Part shown: one piece after another, positions 33,979-44,375 of the stretch
Numbering within the stretch: the stretch's first letter is position 1
How the letters are laid out: the number at the start of each line of letters is the position of its first letter
Assembly (NCBI GenBank): GCA_029706075.1
Contig: JAINUG010000047.1
Coordinates: 1,186,675 to 1,250,674, forward strand
Origin: Aldrovandia affinis
Taxonomy: Eukaryota > Chordata > Actinopteri > Notacanthiformes > Halosauridae
Length of the DNA stretch: 64,000 nucleotides
Reading direction: 5' to 3'
Notes under the pieces: generated by a model
Databases searched by the model: none
What the model was told of the DNA's origin: nothing
The model's input: the letters and a program-made list of their open reading frames with translations, nothing else
Translations under genes and position numbers: made by a program

Positions 33979-36514
33979 CTCCCCCTCCCCTCTGTGCCTA
34001 AACCCTCTTCACCTGCCCCCACTGTCTCTGTCCATTGCAACCTCCACTCCCTCTCCCCCACGGCCCTGTCAGCTACTGTTCTATTATCCCTTCCCCCTAC
34101 TGATGCCTTCTCCCAGCTACCTACTGAGGAAGCCTCATCCACCCTACTGCCCTCTCTCTCCTCCTCCTTGGATTCACTCTGTCCTATCTCCACTAAACCT
34201 GCTCATCTCCGACCCCCCAACCCCTGGCTGACTGACTCCATTCGGGCCAACCTTCTCAAACTATGAGTGGCAGAAAGGAAATGGAGAAAATCCAAATCCA
34301 AATCCCCCAGGCCCTGACTGACTTTCACACACTCCTGGCTACCTTTTCCTCTAACCTCACCTCTGATAAATCTGCATTTTTCTTTTCCAAGATTCAATCT
34401 TCTGCTTATAATCCTCGCAAACTGTATTCTACATTTTCCTCTCTCCTCACCCCTCCTCCTCCCCCACCGCCTCCTCTCTAACCGCGGATGACTTTGCATC
34501 CTTCTTTCACAAGAAGGTTGATGACATTTGCAACTCCTCCCCCCATCCCCTCCCTCACCTAACCCTTCCTCACCTATCTCGCTACCTAAACCTTTCACCC
34601 CCCTGTCTTCCTTCTCACCTCTCCCTGACTTAGACATCCTTCAACTTGTTCACTTCCACTGTCCTACCACCTGCCCTCTCGATCCCATTCCTTCCCCCCT
34701 CTTCCAGTCCATTGCTATTGACATCCTCCCCTTTGCCTCCAATGTTATCAACTCCTCTCTTTCCTCTGGCTTTGTCCCCTCTCCCCTCAAAAGCGCCCAT
34801 GTCATCCCCCTTCTCAAAAAAACGTCTCTGAATTCTGCTGTCATTTCTAACTACCGGCCTGTCTCTCTCCTCTCATTCCTTTCCAAAACACTTGAGCAGG
34901 CTGTCTATAACCAACTGTCAGCTTATCTCCTACAGAACGACCTGGTGATCCTAACCAATCTGGGTTCAAGGCAGGCCACTCCACAGAGACTGCTCTGCTC
35001 ACGGTCACTGAGGCTCTACAATTGGCTAAGTCCCAATCTCTCAGCTCCGTCCTCCTCCTCCTCGACCTGTCAGCTGCATTCGATACCATGGACCACCAGA
35101 TCCTGCTGTCTTCTCTCGTTGAGATGGGAATCGCTGGATCTGCACTGACATAGTTCAAGTCATACCTGGCTGACCGGTCCTACCAGGTGGCCTGTAGAGG
35201 ATCCCTCTCCTCTCCCCACACCTTCTCCACTGGAGTCCCGCAGGGCTTGGTGCTGGGCCCCGTCCTATTCTCCCTGTACACTAAGTCACTTGGTTATGTC
35301 ATCTCTGCTCATGTTTTTTCTTATCACTGTTATACCGATGACACTCAACTCTTTCTCTCATTCTCTCCTTCTGAGACCCAGGTCCTGGTGCTGATCTCTG
35401 CATGCCTGGCAGACATCTCTGCCTGGATGTCCACCCACCTGAAGCTGAACCTGGGGAAGACAGAGACATTTTTTTTTTTTTTTGACATTTTAGGCATTTA
35501 GCAGACGCTCTTATCCAGAGCGACTTACAGTTTACATTTATTTCCATACAATCCATTTATACAGCTGGATATTAACTTAAACAATTCAGGTTAAGTACCT
35601 TGCTCAAGGGTACAACAGCAGTGTCCCACCTGGGGATTGAACCTGCAACCTTAACGTTACAAGCCCAGTTCCCTAACCATTATACCACACTGCCGGCCCA
35701 CAGAGCTGCTCTTCCTCCCAGCAAAGGGCTCCCCGATGATTGATGTTTCAAACACAGTGGAAGGCTCCATAGTGTCTCCGTTTCAGTCTGCTCGGAGTCT
35801 TGGGAGTGACCCTGGACGACCAGCTGTGCTCGCAGCGATCACATCGCAGCGATCACCCGGACCTGCCAATTCTCCCTCCATAACAACCAGAGGATGCGAC
35901 CGTTCCTCACCCAAGAGGCCACCCAACTCCTGGTCCAGGCCCTGGTGATCTCTCGTCTGGACTACTGCAATTCCTTGCTGGCGGGCCTACCAGCCTGTGC
36001 CATCAAGCCACTGCAACTAGTCCAGAATGCTGCCGCACATCTGGTGTTCAATCAACCCAAGTTCACCCATGTCACCCCTCTACTCTCCTTTCTGCACTGT
36101 CTCCCCATTGCAGCACGCATAAGATTCAACTCACTCCGCTCTGCCTCCTCTGGCAAACTGACTGACCCTTCCCTCCGGGCACCCGGCAGCTACTCCTTGT
36201 GGTCTCGCCTCTACTCTATCCTATACATCTAGCCAATTGTCATCACCACTCCCTACATGTTTAATACTTTTTGTAAAATGTGTCCTTGTTTACTCCTAAA
36301 AAAAAGTTTAAAAAAATATACAAAATATATACTAACCTTTTCCTTCCCAGTGTTACAGGTATGGTATGCAGCCGCCAACAATGATGTCTATCACTATATT
36401 ACTGCACTGATATCTTGCGTGAACAGTGATTGTTCTTACCATGTATTAATGCACATCTTGTAAGTCGCTCTGGATAAGAGTGTCTGCTAAATGCTTAAAA
36501 TGTAAATGTAAAAT
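33979..36514 (+). mobile_element. L2 LINE inserted in the Tc1, itself split by a SINE
   Basis: The 5'-truncated element encodes L2 ORF2 pieces in order: LTADDFASFFHKKVDDIC-like sequence near 34480-34540, NYRPVSLLSFLSKTLEQAVY near 34850, GVPQGLVLGPVLFSLYTKSL near 35233, and YTDDTQLFLSF (palm motif, family YADD) near 35332. After the SINE follow LVISRLDYCNSLLAGLPACA and IKPLQLVQNAAAHLVFNQPK near 35945-36060. The 3' region has GGATAAGAGTGTCTGCTAAA and a TGTAAATG tail. Several frameshifts and stops make it inactive. It lacks the 5' endonuclease region. Confidence 0.9.
35473..35699 (-). mobile_element. UnaSINE-type SINE inside the L2
   Basis: The minus strand shows the head CCGGCAGTGTGGTATAATGG, box B-like GGTTCAATCCCCAGG, and the stem-loop tail CTCTGGATAAGAGCGTCTGC, ending in poly-A (poly-T on the plus strand near 35469-35483). 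It interrupts the L2 codons for GKTE/LLFLPAKGSP, with a short direct repeat ACAGAG at both sides. Confidence 0.92.
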
Positions 36515-36837
36515 GTTTCATCCCTCCAATAGAGTAACAGACACTTCTAGAATCTATGCCAAGGTGCATTGAAGCTGTTCTGGTGGCTCGTGGTGGCCCA
36601 ATTCTCAATTAAGACACTTTATTTTGGTGTTTCCTTTATTTGGGCAGTTACTTATATAATAGTATATTACGTAATATTAAGTGATATAAACTACTATCTT
36701 ACTTGTCTGTTTTTTCATTATATGGAGACTTATCACTCATGTTATAAAAGAGAGGGCATGCACTTGAAGAGTTAAATAACACTGGCATAAACTACACTAA
36801 TTCACGTAGCTTACAGCAGTCTGTTTAGCTCGCCTCA

Positions 36838-37124
36838 TAGTTCGCTGCCATAGTCCTGTGACCGGCAGTGACAAGGGCAAAGCACTGCCTCCTCCGAGAC
36901 AACACTAGTCGTGCCCTCGACTGTAATTCCGGTATCCCAGAACCACTCCTGTGCGCAGCGAACTGTGTGTGTCGGCTTCCCTCCCCCCTCCCTGGGGCGG
37001 ACAGCCAATTGCTGCCCCGATGGCACTCCCGACCAGAGCCGACTCTGGCGTGACGAGGAATCGAACCCCGGTTGCCGTGGCCAGCGTTGGACGTTGAAAC
37101 CACTAGACCACGCAGGAGGCCCCG
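36838..37124 (-). mobile_element. longer copy of the tRNA-derived SINE seen at 6830-6999
   Basis: The minus strand has GTGGTCTAGTGGTTTCAACG, GGTTCGATTCCTCGTC, then TCGGCTCTGGTCGGGAGTGC and a further ~150 bases absent from the first copy. The two copies are alike over about 120 bases of the tRNA-like head and body. Target duplications were not found. Confidence 0.82.
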
Positions 37125-37385
37125 TCACAGACATTTTTAATATGAGACAGTACATAAGTAATCTGGCTGGGAACAAAAAGCTGGGCTTTGAAATGGTTTG
37201 CACTGTATTGAGATCACATTTCAAGGAAACAATGGGAAATGTGCACCCAAATACTGTGTAGGCATTTAAGTAGTAATTACCTGATTGCTCCCTATAATTA
37301 ATTTTTTTTTAACTTTTGGGATAAAAAAAACTGTAAAATGGCATGCTTAACAAAAGACCCCTTCTGGGTCATGTTCTTGGTACTA

Positions 37386-37399
37386 GTGACACCTGGTGG
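37386..37399 (-). promoter_or_regulatory. weak CTCF-like motif
   Basis: GTGACACCTGGTGG differs at one position from the CTCF core consensus (reverse complement). Low specificity on its own. Confidence 0.25.
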
Positions 37400-37616
37400 T
37401 CAAACAACTTTTAAAGATTCCCCATAGCTGTAGTTTCAAATTATGGTCTGGTTTTCAAAAATAATACCACTATGGAAAATTGTAAGTCATGTGCATGCGA
37501 GGGTAACGAAAGAGAATATTCCATATTCTAAGGTACTTTGTTCACATCTCATGACTGAAAATGGTAATATTAAAAAAGCAATGGTTTATAATGGCCCATT
37601 GTTTTCAAAGGACTGT

Positions 37617-37667
37617 TATATATATATATATATATACACCATTTAGCAGATATATTTATATATATAT
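37617..37667. repeat. (TA)n-rich microsatellite
   Basis: Two TA runs separated by CACCATTTAGCAGA; it adjoins the Tc1 element that starts at 37667. Confidence 0.85.
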
Positions 37668-38112
37668 AGTGCCCCTTTAAAGTCTACACCCCATCTCAAA
37701 AACTTGACTATGTGCCTTTCCACAACTTCATCCCAGAGTTATTTTTAAAGCTCCTTGTTGTTCATGGTGGATTCTTTACTCTGATATGCACTACCCAGCA
37801 GTGGAATCCTCTAGGAACAGCTGATTTTATTCTTAAGTAATCAAAATCACTATGATTGAACACAAGTGGATGCCAATTAGCTTGGTGTGTGATCTGGAAG
37901 GTATGATAAGCGGGGTGTAGACTTTTCAATCAAACTTATTCTAGTTTCTTATTATTAAGTAATGTTCAGGAATTTTTTCACTTGGAATTGGTAGTGTAAA
38001 TTGTGGAAATAAAGGTGGAAAATTGATTTTATGGTTTTATGGTTTAATTTCAGGCTGTAAGGCAACAAAGGGTGATCTTTTTGAGATGGGTGTAGACTTT
38101 AAAGGGATGCTG
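37667..38112 (-). mobile_element. non-autonomous Tc1 element (family of 41444-43965)
   Basis: Terminal repeats are AGTGCCCCTTTAAAGTCTAC on the left and GTAGACTTTAAAGGGATGCT on the right, in TA-rich DNA. The interior, reversed, matches the 5' part of the element at 41444 (AATCAGCTGTTCCTAGAGGA region). The element has lost the transposase body. Confidence 0.85.
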
Positions 38113-38142
38113 TATATATATATATACGTGTGTGTGTGTGTG
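38113..38142. repeat. (TA)n(TG)n microsatellite
   Basis: TA units then ACG and TG units directly after the Tc1 end. Confidence 0.85.
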
Positions 38143-40397
38143 TTTGTGTCTGTGTAATGATAAAGGCTAATTAGAGTGTGGTTGCCAGAACTATGCAGCT
38201 TTAATTCAGTTCTGTTGCAGGTATTGATTGTGCCTGGTGACAGGCTTGATGGTCCCTCGTGATTAATCAAGAATGGGTTGTGGGGTCAGCTGCCCCATGG
38301 CTGGAGGCGCCGTGCAGGGCTAAATCAATAGCGCCTCATCTGGGGCTCAGTGAGACCTTCACATGCAACCTGCCACTCAGTGGCCCCATTGAATATGGTT
38401 TTATTGTGCTATTACCTGGGCGGTCTGCCTGTGGAGACACAGTCAAACCAGGCTTAATTAAACAAACAAACCAAAAAAGATTAAACTGTATTGTCTCAGC
38501 ATTGGGAGAAATGAGTGTTTCTGCATGAACTCCATAAAGTGACCGTTCAGCCAATGGTGCAAGATGCCGCTTATGGAGGTTAGCCAATCAGTCGATCAGT
38601 TTATGAAGCATCAAACTCATCAAGGCACAGCTGATACGGTAAATATATCTGATGTGGATTTGGCAACATGCTTTATTTAATTCCAGGTCAAATATAGGTA
38701 TTGTGATTGAGATTTAAATGAAGTTTCACCTATTCCAGTATTCAGTGGATCTTTTAACCAGACCATTACATGGAAAACACAAAACAAACAAAACAAAATG
38801 TTCTCGATCACAGTGTATGACACATGGATACATGTGGTCCATAAAATTGTATAACCTCTTGGTATTGTGTGGTTGGTGCATGCGGTGTGAATTAAAGTTA
38901 TTTTAAGAAGTAGAATATTCTTAATGACATGAGACATGACATGGTACGTCACCTAAATCTGCTCCCTCCTTTACAGAAGGCAGACTGCCAATGAAGCTGT
39001 AACAATCTATTTGACCATGTTTCCATTTTCAACAGGTGATCAATATCCCTGATCAGTATTGATTCTCTCATCTGCTGTGCTTTTTCTTTCCTTCTCTCTT
39101 TTTTGCTTTCCCTGCACTTCAATCAATAGGTTCACCTGATGGGTTGGAGAATGCAGGGTGCTGAAGTGCATCGGTTCAAAAACAGAGGCTGGAGGATTTG
39201 TTCATTACCATTCTCAGGTAATAATTAGGCCTCCCTGACAACTAAGACCCAAGTCAACAAGAATCATCTCATGATGTCTCTATTTCTGTTCATGCTGGAG
39301 GGATTTTATATTATCTTGTGATTTAAATATAAAAAAATAATCATCTTAAATCTCAATAGGCATAAGTCTGGATTCAATCCTCCAATTTGACCTTCATACA
39401 TATTAATGAAAGTGTTAGCTTTCTTCTTCACTAACAGTTTGGTAAGTTACTTTTCATGATCTCTGAACTGATTATCTAAAGTAGTATTTAACAAAATTAA
39501 GTACAAATGTAGACTGAACTAGGGTAATAACACTTTCAATCTCCGATTCTTCAACTAAAGGCAATAGATCTTACAGCTGAAATTAAGGGTGGCATTTAAT
39601 TGAGCCTTTATGATGGTTTGATTTAAATATTTAAGTGTGTTCCTTTTTTATACTTATATATTCCTGTACATGTTATCATGAGTTTGATAGTCATTTGAAT
39701 AAACACAAATATAAAGATTGATAAAAAATGCTGTACCTGCTTAAATAGATTACAGTAAAAAGACGAAGCTGCACAACAACTATGGCAAATGCTGCCCTCA
39801 TGATGGAATTTTCCCAAAAGGCAAAAAAGAGCGGGGCATCTTTTGTGTCTTTCTAATATGACATTTCCCATCAGAATGACAGCCGCATGCATGTTCCAAG
39901 TTAATTGCCCAGACATCCATCATCAGGTAATAAGGTCTTGGCACCATCATGTCACTACTAATGCTGTGGCGCGCTCTGATCTGCGGGAATGGCATATTAG
40001 TCTGATTATTTTTAGTTTTGATTATATCCATGGTAAATGATACTGTCATTTTAAGGCCTACAGCCTTGGTGGCTTTTAAATTGATCCTTGTAAATCAGGT
40101 GGCTATGAAATTTCAACAACATAGCAACAACACAAATGGCCATTGACTTTTGAAATGATCAACTCCACCAAAGAATATATCCATGTTTATGTGGCAGTTT
40201 ATCATGCATATTTACTTATAAATATATAAATATATATAAATTGGTTTGACTGTGTGTATGTCCTGGGGTTGGATGTGCATGAGGAGTGAAACATGCATAG
40301 CCTTTCTTGTAACTAGGAATTAAAATATGTGAGTTAAAAACAGTATTAAAAACAGTGCAGAGTTTATTAGTGGGGCCCAGTCTTAAGTCTTAATATA
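38143..40397. other. intergenic unique sequence with two candidate conserved patches
   Basis: Nothing coding recognised. Patches at 38170-38600 and 39760-40040 have balanced base composition and no repeat match in a repeat-rich interval, which makes them reasonable candidates for regulatory DNA. Conservation is not visible here. Confidence 0.35.
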
Positions 40398-41435
40398 CAT
40401 TATATGGCCAAAAGTCAGTGGACACCCCTACTAATTATTGAGTTCAGGTGTTTCAGCCACACCTATTGCCAACAGGTGCATAAAATCCAGCACATAGCCA
40501 TGCAATCTCCACAGACAAACATTTAGAATTCCGAATGGTTCATAAAGAGCTTAGTGACTTTAAACGTGGCACTGTCATAGGATATGCCACCTTTGCCACA
40601 AGTCAGTTCATGAAATGTATGCCATACTAGATGTGCCCCGGTCAACTGTAAGTGCTATTATTGTGAAGTGGAAGCGCTAGGAGCAACAACAGCTCGGCCA
40701 CTAAGTGGTAGACCACGCAAACTCACAGAGCGGGGCAGACGAGTGCTCAAGCGCATAGTGCGTAAAAATCGCCTATCATCTGCTGCATCACTTACTACAG
40801 AGTACCAAACTGCCTCTGGAAGCACCATCAGCACAAGAACTGTGCGTCGGGAGCTTCATGGAATGGGTTTCCATGGCCGAGCAGCTGCACACAAGTGGTG
40901 TAAAGCCGCAACTGGACTCAATTGGGCACTTTCAACTTTGTGGCAACAGTTTGGGAAGGCCCTTTGCTGTTCCAGCATGACTGTGCCCCTGTGCACATAA
41001 AGCGAGGTCCATAAAGACATGGTTAGATGAGTTTGGTGCTTTGGAGGAACCGATTGCAAGAGGCCTTTAGCCTGACCTCACAGAGCTCTTTTGGCTGAAC
41101 TTCAACCCCATTGAACAGCTTTGGGAGGAATTATTAATGCCCATGGTTTTGCAAGCCAGGCAGTTTAGCGCTGTCGCCCAACATCAGTGCCTGACCTCAC
41201 AGATGCTCTTTTGGCTGAATGGGCACAAATTCCCCCACAGACACACTCCACAATCTTGTGTGAAAGCCTTCCCAGAAGAGTGGCAGCTGTCATAGCCATG
41301 CTGGGAAGGCTCCAGGACCCTGACCAGGAATCCATGGATGGATGGATTAATGGATGGATGGTTTTAGAATGGGATGTCCAACAAGCTCATATGGGTGTGA
41401 TGGTCAGGTGTCCACTGACCTTTGGTCATATAGTG
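40398..41435 (+). mobile_element. Tc1 element with degenerate transposase
   Basis: Terminal repeats are CATTATATGGCCAAAAGTCA and, reversed, CACTATATGACCAAAGGTCA, each next to TA. The transposase is fragmentary: SGRPRKLTERGRRVLKRIVR and TISTRTVRRELHGMGFHGRA (40720-40890) are the second DNA-binding half, FQHDCAPVHIKRGP in another frame (about 40967) is the second Asp motif, and FNPIEQLWEEL (about 41100) is the Glu motif. The region with the first Asp (normally WSDE) is deleted. Confidence 0.87.
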
Positions 41436-42051
41436 TATATATACAGTGCCCCTTCAAGGTCTACACCCCATCTGCACCACACAAAATTTCACCTTTTGTT
41501 GCCTTACAGCCTGAAATCAGACTTTGAATCAGACTTTTTCAACCTTTCAATTCCAAATATATTATCCGTCCAATAAATTCTCAAAATTTCTGAACATGAA
41601 TTTAAAATAAGAAGTAGAATAAGTTTGATTGATAAATCTACACCCCACTTATACCAATTATAAACTAGCTCAGGGGTAACCAATCACATTCTAGATCACA
41701 AACCAAGCTAATTGGCACCCACCTGTGTTCAATCGTAGTGATTTTGATTACTTAAGAATACAATCAGCTGTTCCTAGAGGATCCCACTGCTGAGTAGTGC
41801 ATATCAGAGTAAAGAATCCGCCATGAGCAATAAGAGAGAACTCTTGGATAAAGCTTTGGAAAGACATATATCAGGAAATGGGTATAGAAAGATTTCAAAG
41901 GCCTTAAATATCCCTTGGAACATGGTCAAGACCATAATTAAGATGTGGAAGGTAAATGGCACCACCAGCACCTTACCTCGATCAGGCCGTCTGCCCAAGC
42001 TGGATGACTGAGCAAGGAGACCAAGGGGCCACCAAGAGGCCAATGGCAAAT

Positions 42052-42792
42052 GTGCGCGGGCATGAGCCGTGTTATAGTGAGCTTCTTCGGCTGTCTGTGG
42101 GTATGTCAAAAAAGTGATTTACCTAGAAGCCAACCGTCTCCGCCTGCTCCAGCCTCTAGACAATACCCCACACTGCAATTACGCACAATGAAGGAGTCGT
42201 GCGTCAACCCTGGCCATCTTTCAACGGCGCTTAGAATTGCCATACGGGCATTGCAAATGAGTTGCACGTTAATTGAGTGATAATTCTTCCTGTTAACATA
42301 TACATACTCATTTGCATGGGATGACCGTATGGCAACGTGAGTGCAATCTATTGCACCTATGACGTTGGGGAATCCTGTTGTGCCCACAAAAATCTCTTTC
42401 ACATTCTGCAGCTCCTCGGCAGTGTAAGGAAACTTTATGTACTGAGGGGACAAACGAATGATGCCTCGAAGTACAGCTGGCATAATTATACTAACCGATG
42501 GCTGGGATATGCCTGACCGGTCACCAATTTCTCTTTGGAATGTTCCTGTAGCCAGGAACCCAAGGACGGATAACAATTGCACCTCAACGGGTATAGCCTG
42601 GTTGCAGTGGGTGCATCTCTGTAAATTCGGGCCCATCTGGGCACAAAGCTCTTATAGCGTAGCTCTCGGAAAACGGTACCTGCTTATCAGCCATTCGTCA
42701 TCATGCGCAAAGAAGTCTGCCTGATCTCTAATAACTCGTTCCCTTCTTATTGCGTGGTTGACGATATCTTCGAGAAGTGCCAATGCTGCCAT
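42052..42792 (-). pseudogene. HARBI1-like Harbinger transposase, broken
   Basis: The N-terminus reads MAALALLEDIVNHAIRRERV and continues DEWLISRYRFPRATL, then a stop codon where the family has Leu-type continuation (about 42655), then ELCAQMGPNLQRCTHCNQAI and IPVEVQLLSVLGFLATGTFQ. The helix-turn-helix and catalytic parts follow: DRSGISQPSVSIIMPAVL, FPNVIGAIDCTHVAIRS with the first catalytic Asp, NYHSINVQLICNA and WPGLTHDSFIVRNCS with the second. After DGWLLG a frameshift leads into PQTAEEAHYNTAHAR, where the coding sequence is cut off before the conserved VVER segment that holds the Glu. Only a few changes interrupt it, so the copy is fairly young, but it is truncated. Confidence 0.85.
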
Positions 42793-43077
42793 TCTTCCTC
42801 TTGCAAATCACTGCATTATTGGACATTTTATAGCCTATAGATTGACCTAAATGTTTTACACGTGTGGAACCATAATATGTATATTAAATACATTTCCTTC
42901 AAGGATGTGTCAATTATGCTAATAGGGGTAGTTTTGGAAAACCAATGTGTGTTTTTGTTTTGTTTTCCACAAGTAGCCTAGCTTATGTTGTTTTAATTTA
43001 TTAATAACTTTATTGTGCAAACCATTACGTATAACCTAAGCAATGTGTTCAATCTGATAATACAACTACAACAGCAT

Positions 43078-43131
43078 CTACTACTACTACTACTAATAGT
43101 AATCATAATAATAATAATAATAATAATAATA
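43078..43131. repeat. (CTA)n and (TAA)n microsatellite
   Basis: Runs of CTA then AATAAT inside the 5' noncoding part of the Harbinger element. Confidence 0.9.
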
Positions 43132-43966
43132 CTGAGGAAACAATTAGGCAGCAGACGACATGTTGGCGCTCCTAGATTTCCGAATACCTGCAGTACTACA
43201 ACATTGCCACAAGGAAACGTGCGTACGCCAAGTTGGAACCTGACGTTGAGCTAAGTACTTTTCCATGTCAAAGACCGTTTTTATAAATCTGAATTTTGGC
43301 GTGGATTTGAGCGTACGCACATTCTAAAATCAAACCTGTGCGTAGGAATGTTTTATAAATGAGGCCCCTGGTTTACATGATTCAGTCAATTAGTTGGATT
43401 TCTTTCCAAGTACATGATGTAAAACTCAAACTTCCTGTTATGTTGGTAACTAACATTTGCTGTGTTAGTTAGCCTTAACTAGCTAGTTAACTAGGTGAAG
43501 TGTTAGCTACAATAACTACTTACTTCGGTAACAGACAAAGTGATGGCATGTACAAGAAAGTTGAAATTGGGAAAGAGATTCAGCTAAACAAGAAAAAGCT
43601 GGATGTCCTTGAATGGCCTAGTCAAAACCCTGACTTAAATACTATTGAAAACCTCTGGAATGACTTGAAGAGTGCAGTCCAGCAACGGTCCCCATGCAAT
43701 CTGACTAAGTTTGAACAGTTCTGTAAGGAAGAATGGGCAAACATTGCCTAATGTAGGTGTGCAAAACTGGCAGAGACAAATCCAAACAGACTCATGGCTG
43801 TAATTCAAGCAAAGGGTGCTTCTACCAAATACTAACTTAGAGGGGTGTAGACTTATCAATCCAAGTTATTCTAATTAAATTGTTTTAATTCATGTTCAGA
43901 AATTATAAGAATTCTTTCACTTGTAGGGTAAAGTTGTAGGGTAAAATGTGTAAATGTGCCACTGCA

Positions 43967-44013
43967 TATATATATATATATATACAGTGTATATATATAT
44001 ATATATATACACG
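43967..44013. repeat. (TA)n microsatellite
   Basis: TA repeats with one CAGTG interruption between the Tc1 end and the hAT MITE; a partner run lies at 44337-44375. Confidence 0.9.
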
Positions 44014-44328
44014 CAGGGCTGGACTGGCTATATAGTCTACCGGGCCGATTCCCGGTGGGCCGGTCTAGTTTTGGGCGGTAGGGCCGGTATAATTATTATT
44101 TTTAATTAAAAAATATATTAATATTTTTTTTTTGTCATCTAACGGCCAACAAAAAATGGACAGCGGCCCATTGGTTCATTTTCTATACTGACACTGGGCC
44201 AGCCCAATCACATGCTTTTTTTGCCATCGAACGGCCGCCCCAAAATGGACAGCGGCCCATCGGTTCATTAGTGATGGGCCGGTCTGAGCCAAATGGCAGG
44301 GCCTATTTTTTGTCCCAGTCCAGCCCTG
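44014..44328. mobile_element. hAT-type MITE inserted in a TA microsatellite
   Basis: The 315-base element has terminal inverted repeats CAGGGCTGGACTGG and CCAGTCCAGCCCTG, with exact 8-base duplications TATACACG at 44006-44013 and 44329-44336. The interior carries two direct repeats that share AATGGACAGCGGCCCAT and GGTTCATT (about 44142-44180 and 44230-44270). It has no coding capacity. Confidence 0.94.
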
Positions 44329-44336
44329 TATACACG

Positions 44337-44375
44337 TATATATATATATATATATATACAGTATATATATATATA
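44337..44375. repeat. (TA)n microsatellite, right half of the split run
   Basis: TA units interrupted by CAG, continuing the run at 43967-44013 beyond the MITE. Confidence 0.9.

Larger units (their letters stand above)
33653..36650 (+). mobile_element. Tc1 element split by an L2 insertion
   Basis: The left Tc1 part (33653-33978) matches the copies at 15670-16084 and 22490-22800, ending in AGAATGGTGTC. The right part resumes at about 36515 with CATCCCTCCAATAGAG, continues through AAGCTGTTCTGGTGGCTCGT, and ends with the terminal repeat TTTCCTTTATTTGGGCAGTT and TA at 36650. The left terminal repeat is missing. The 2.5 kb between is an L2 LINE. Confidence 0.87.
42049..43368 (-). mobile_element. 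PIF/Harbinger transposon, 3'-truncated, within the Tc1
   Basis: The right end has GGGGCCTCATTTATAAAACA on the minus strand, a terminal sequence common in fish Harbinger elements. Coding sequence for a HARBI1-like transposase reads leftwards from 42792. The left end stops inside the coding region at the Tc1 sequence GAGGCCAATGGCAA, so the 3' part and second terminal repeat are missing. No three-base target duplication could be recognised. Confidence 0.8.
41444..43965 (+). mobile_element. Tc1 element split by a Harbinger insertion
   Basis: The left end CAGTGCCCCTTCAAGGTCTA and the right end around TGTGCCACTGCA are degraded inverted repeats. The left part encodes MSNKRELLDKALERHISGNG and RKISKALNIPWNMVKTIIKM, the first DNA-binding helix-turn-helix (41823-42011). 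The right part (about 43545-43750) encodes LEWPSQNPDLNTIENLWNDL with the Glu motif. The middle is replaced by a Harbinger element and about 170 further bases. Confidence 0.85.

Noticed and set aside
33887-35158. Pro/Ser-rich protein gene
   Set aside because: These frames are the L2 LINE ORF2 in shifted frames; the RT motifs lie in order on the plus strand.
42050-42724. Host harbi1 gene
   Set aside because: The HARBI1-like frame has a stop, a frameshift and a truncation, and is bordered by a Harbinger terminal repeat, so it is a transposon copy.
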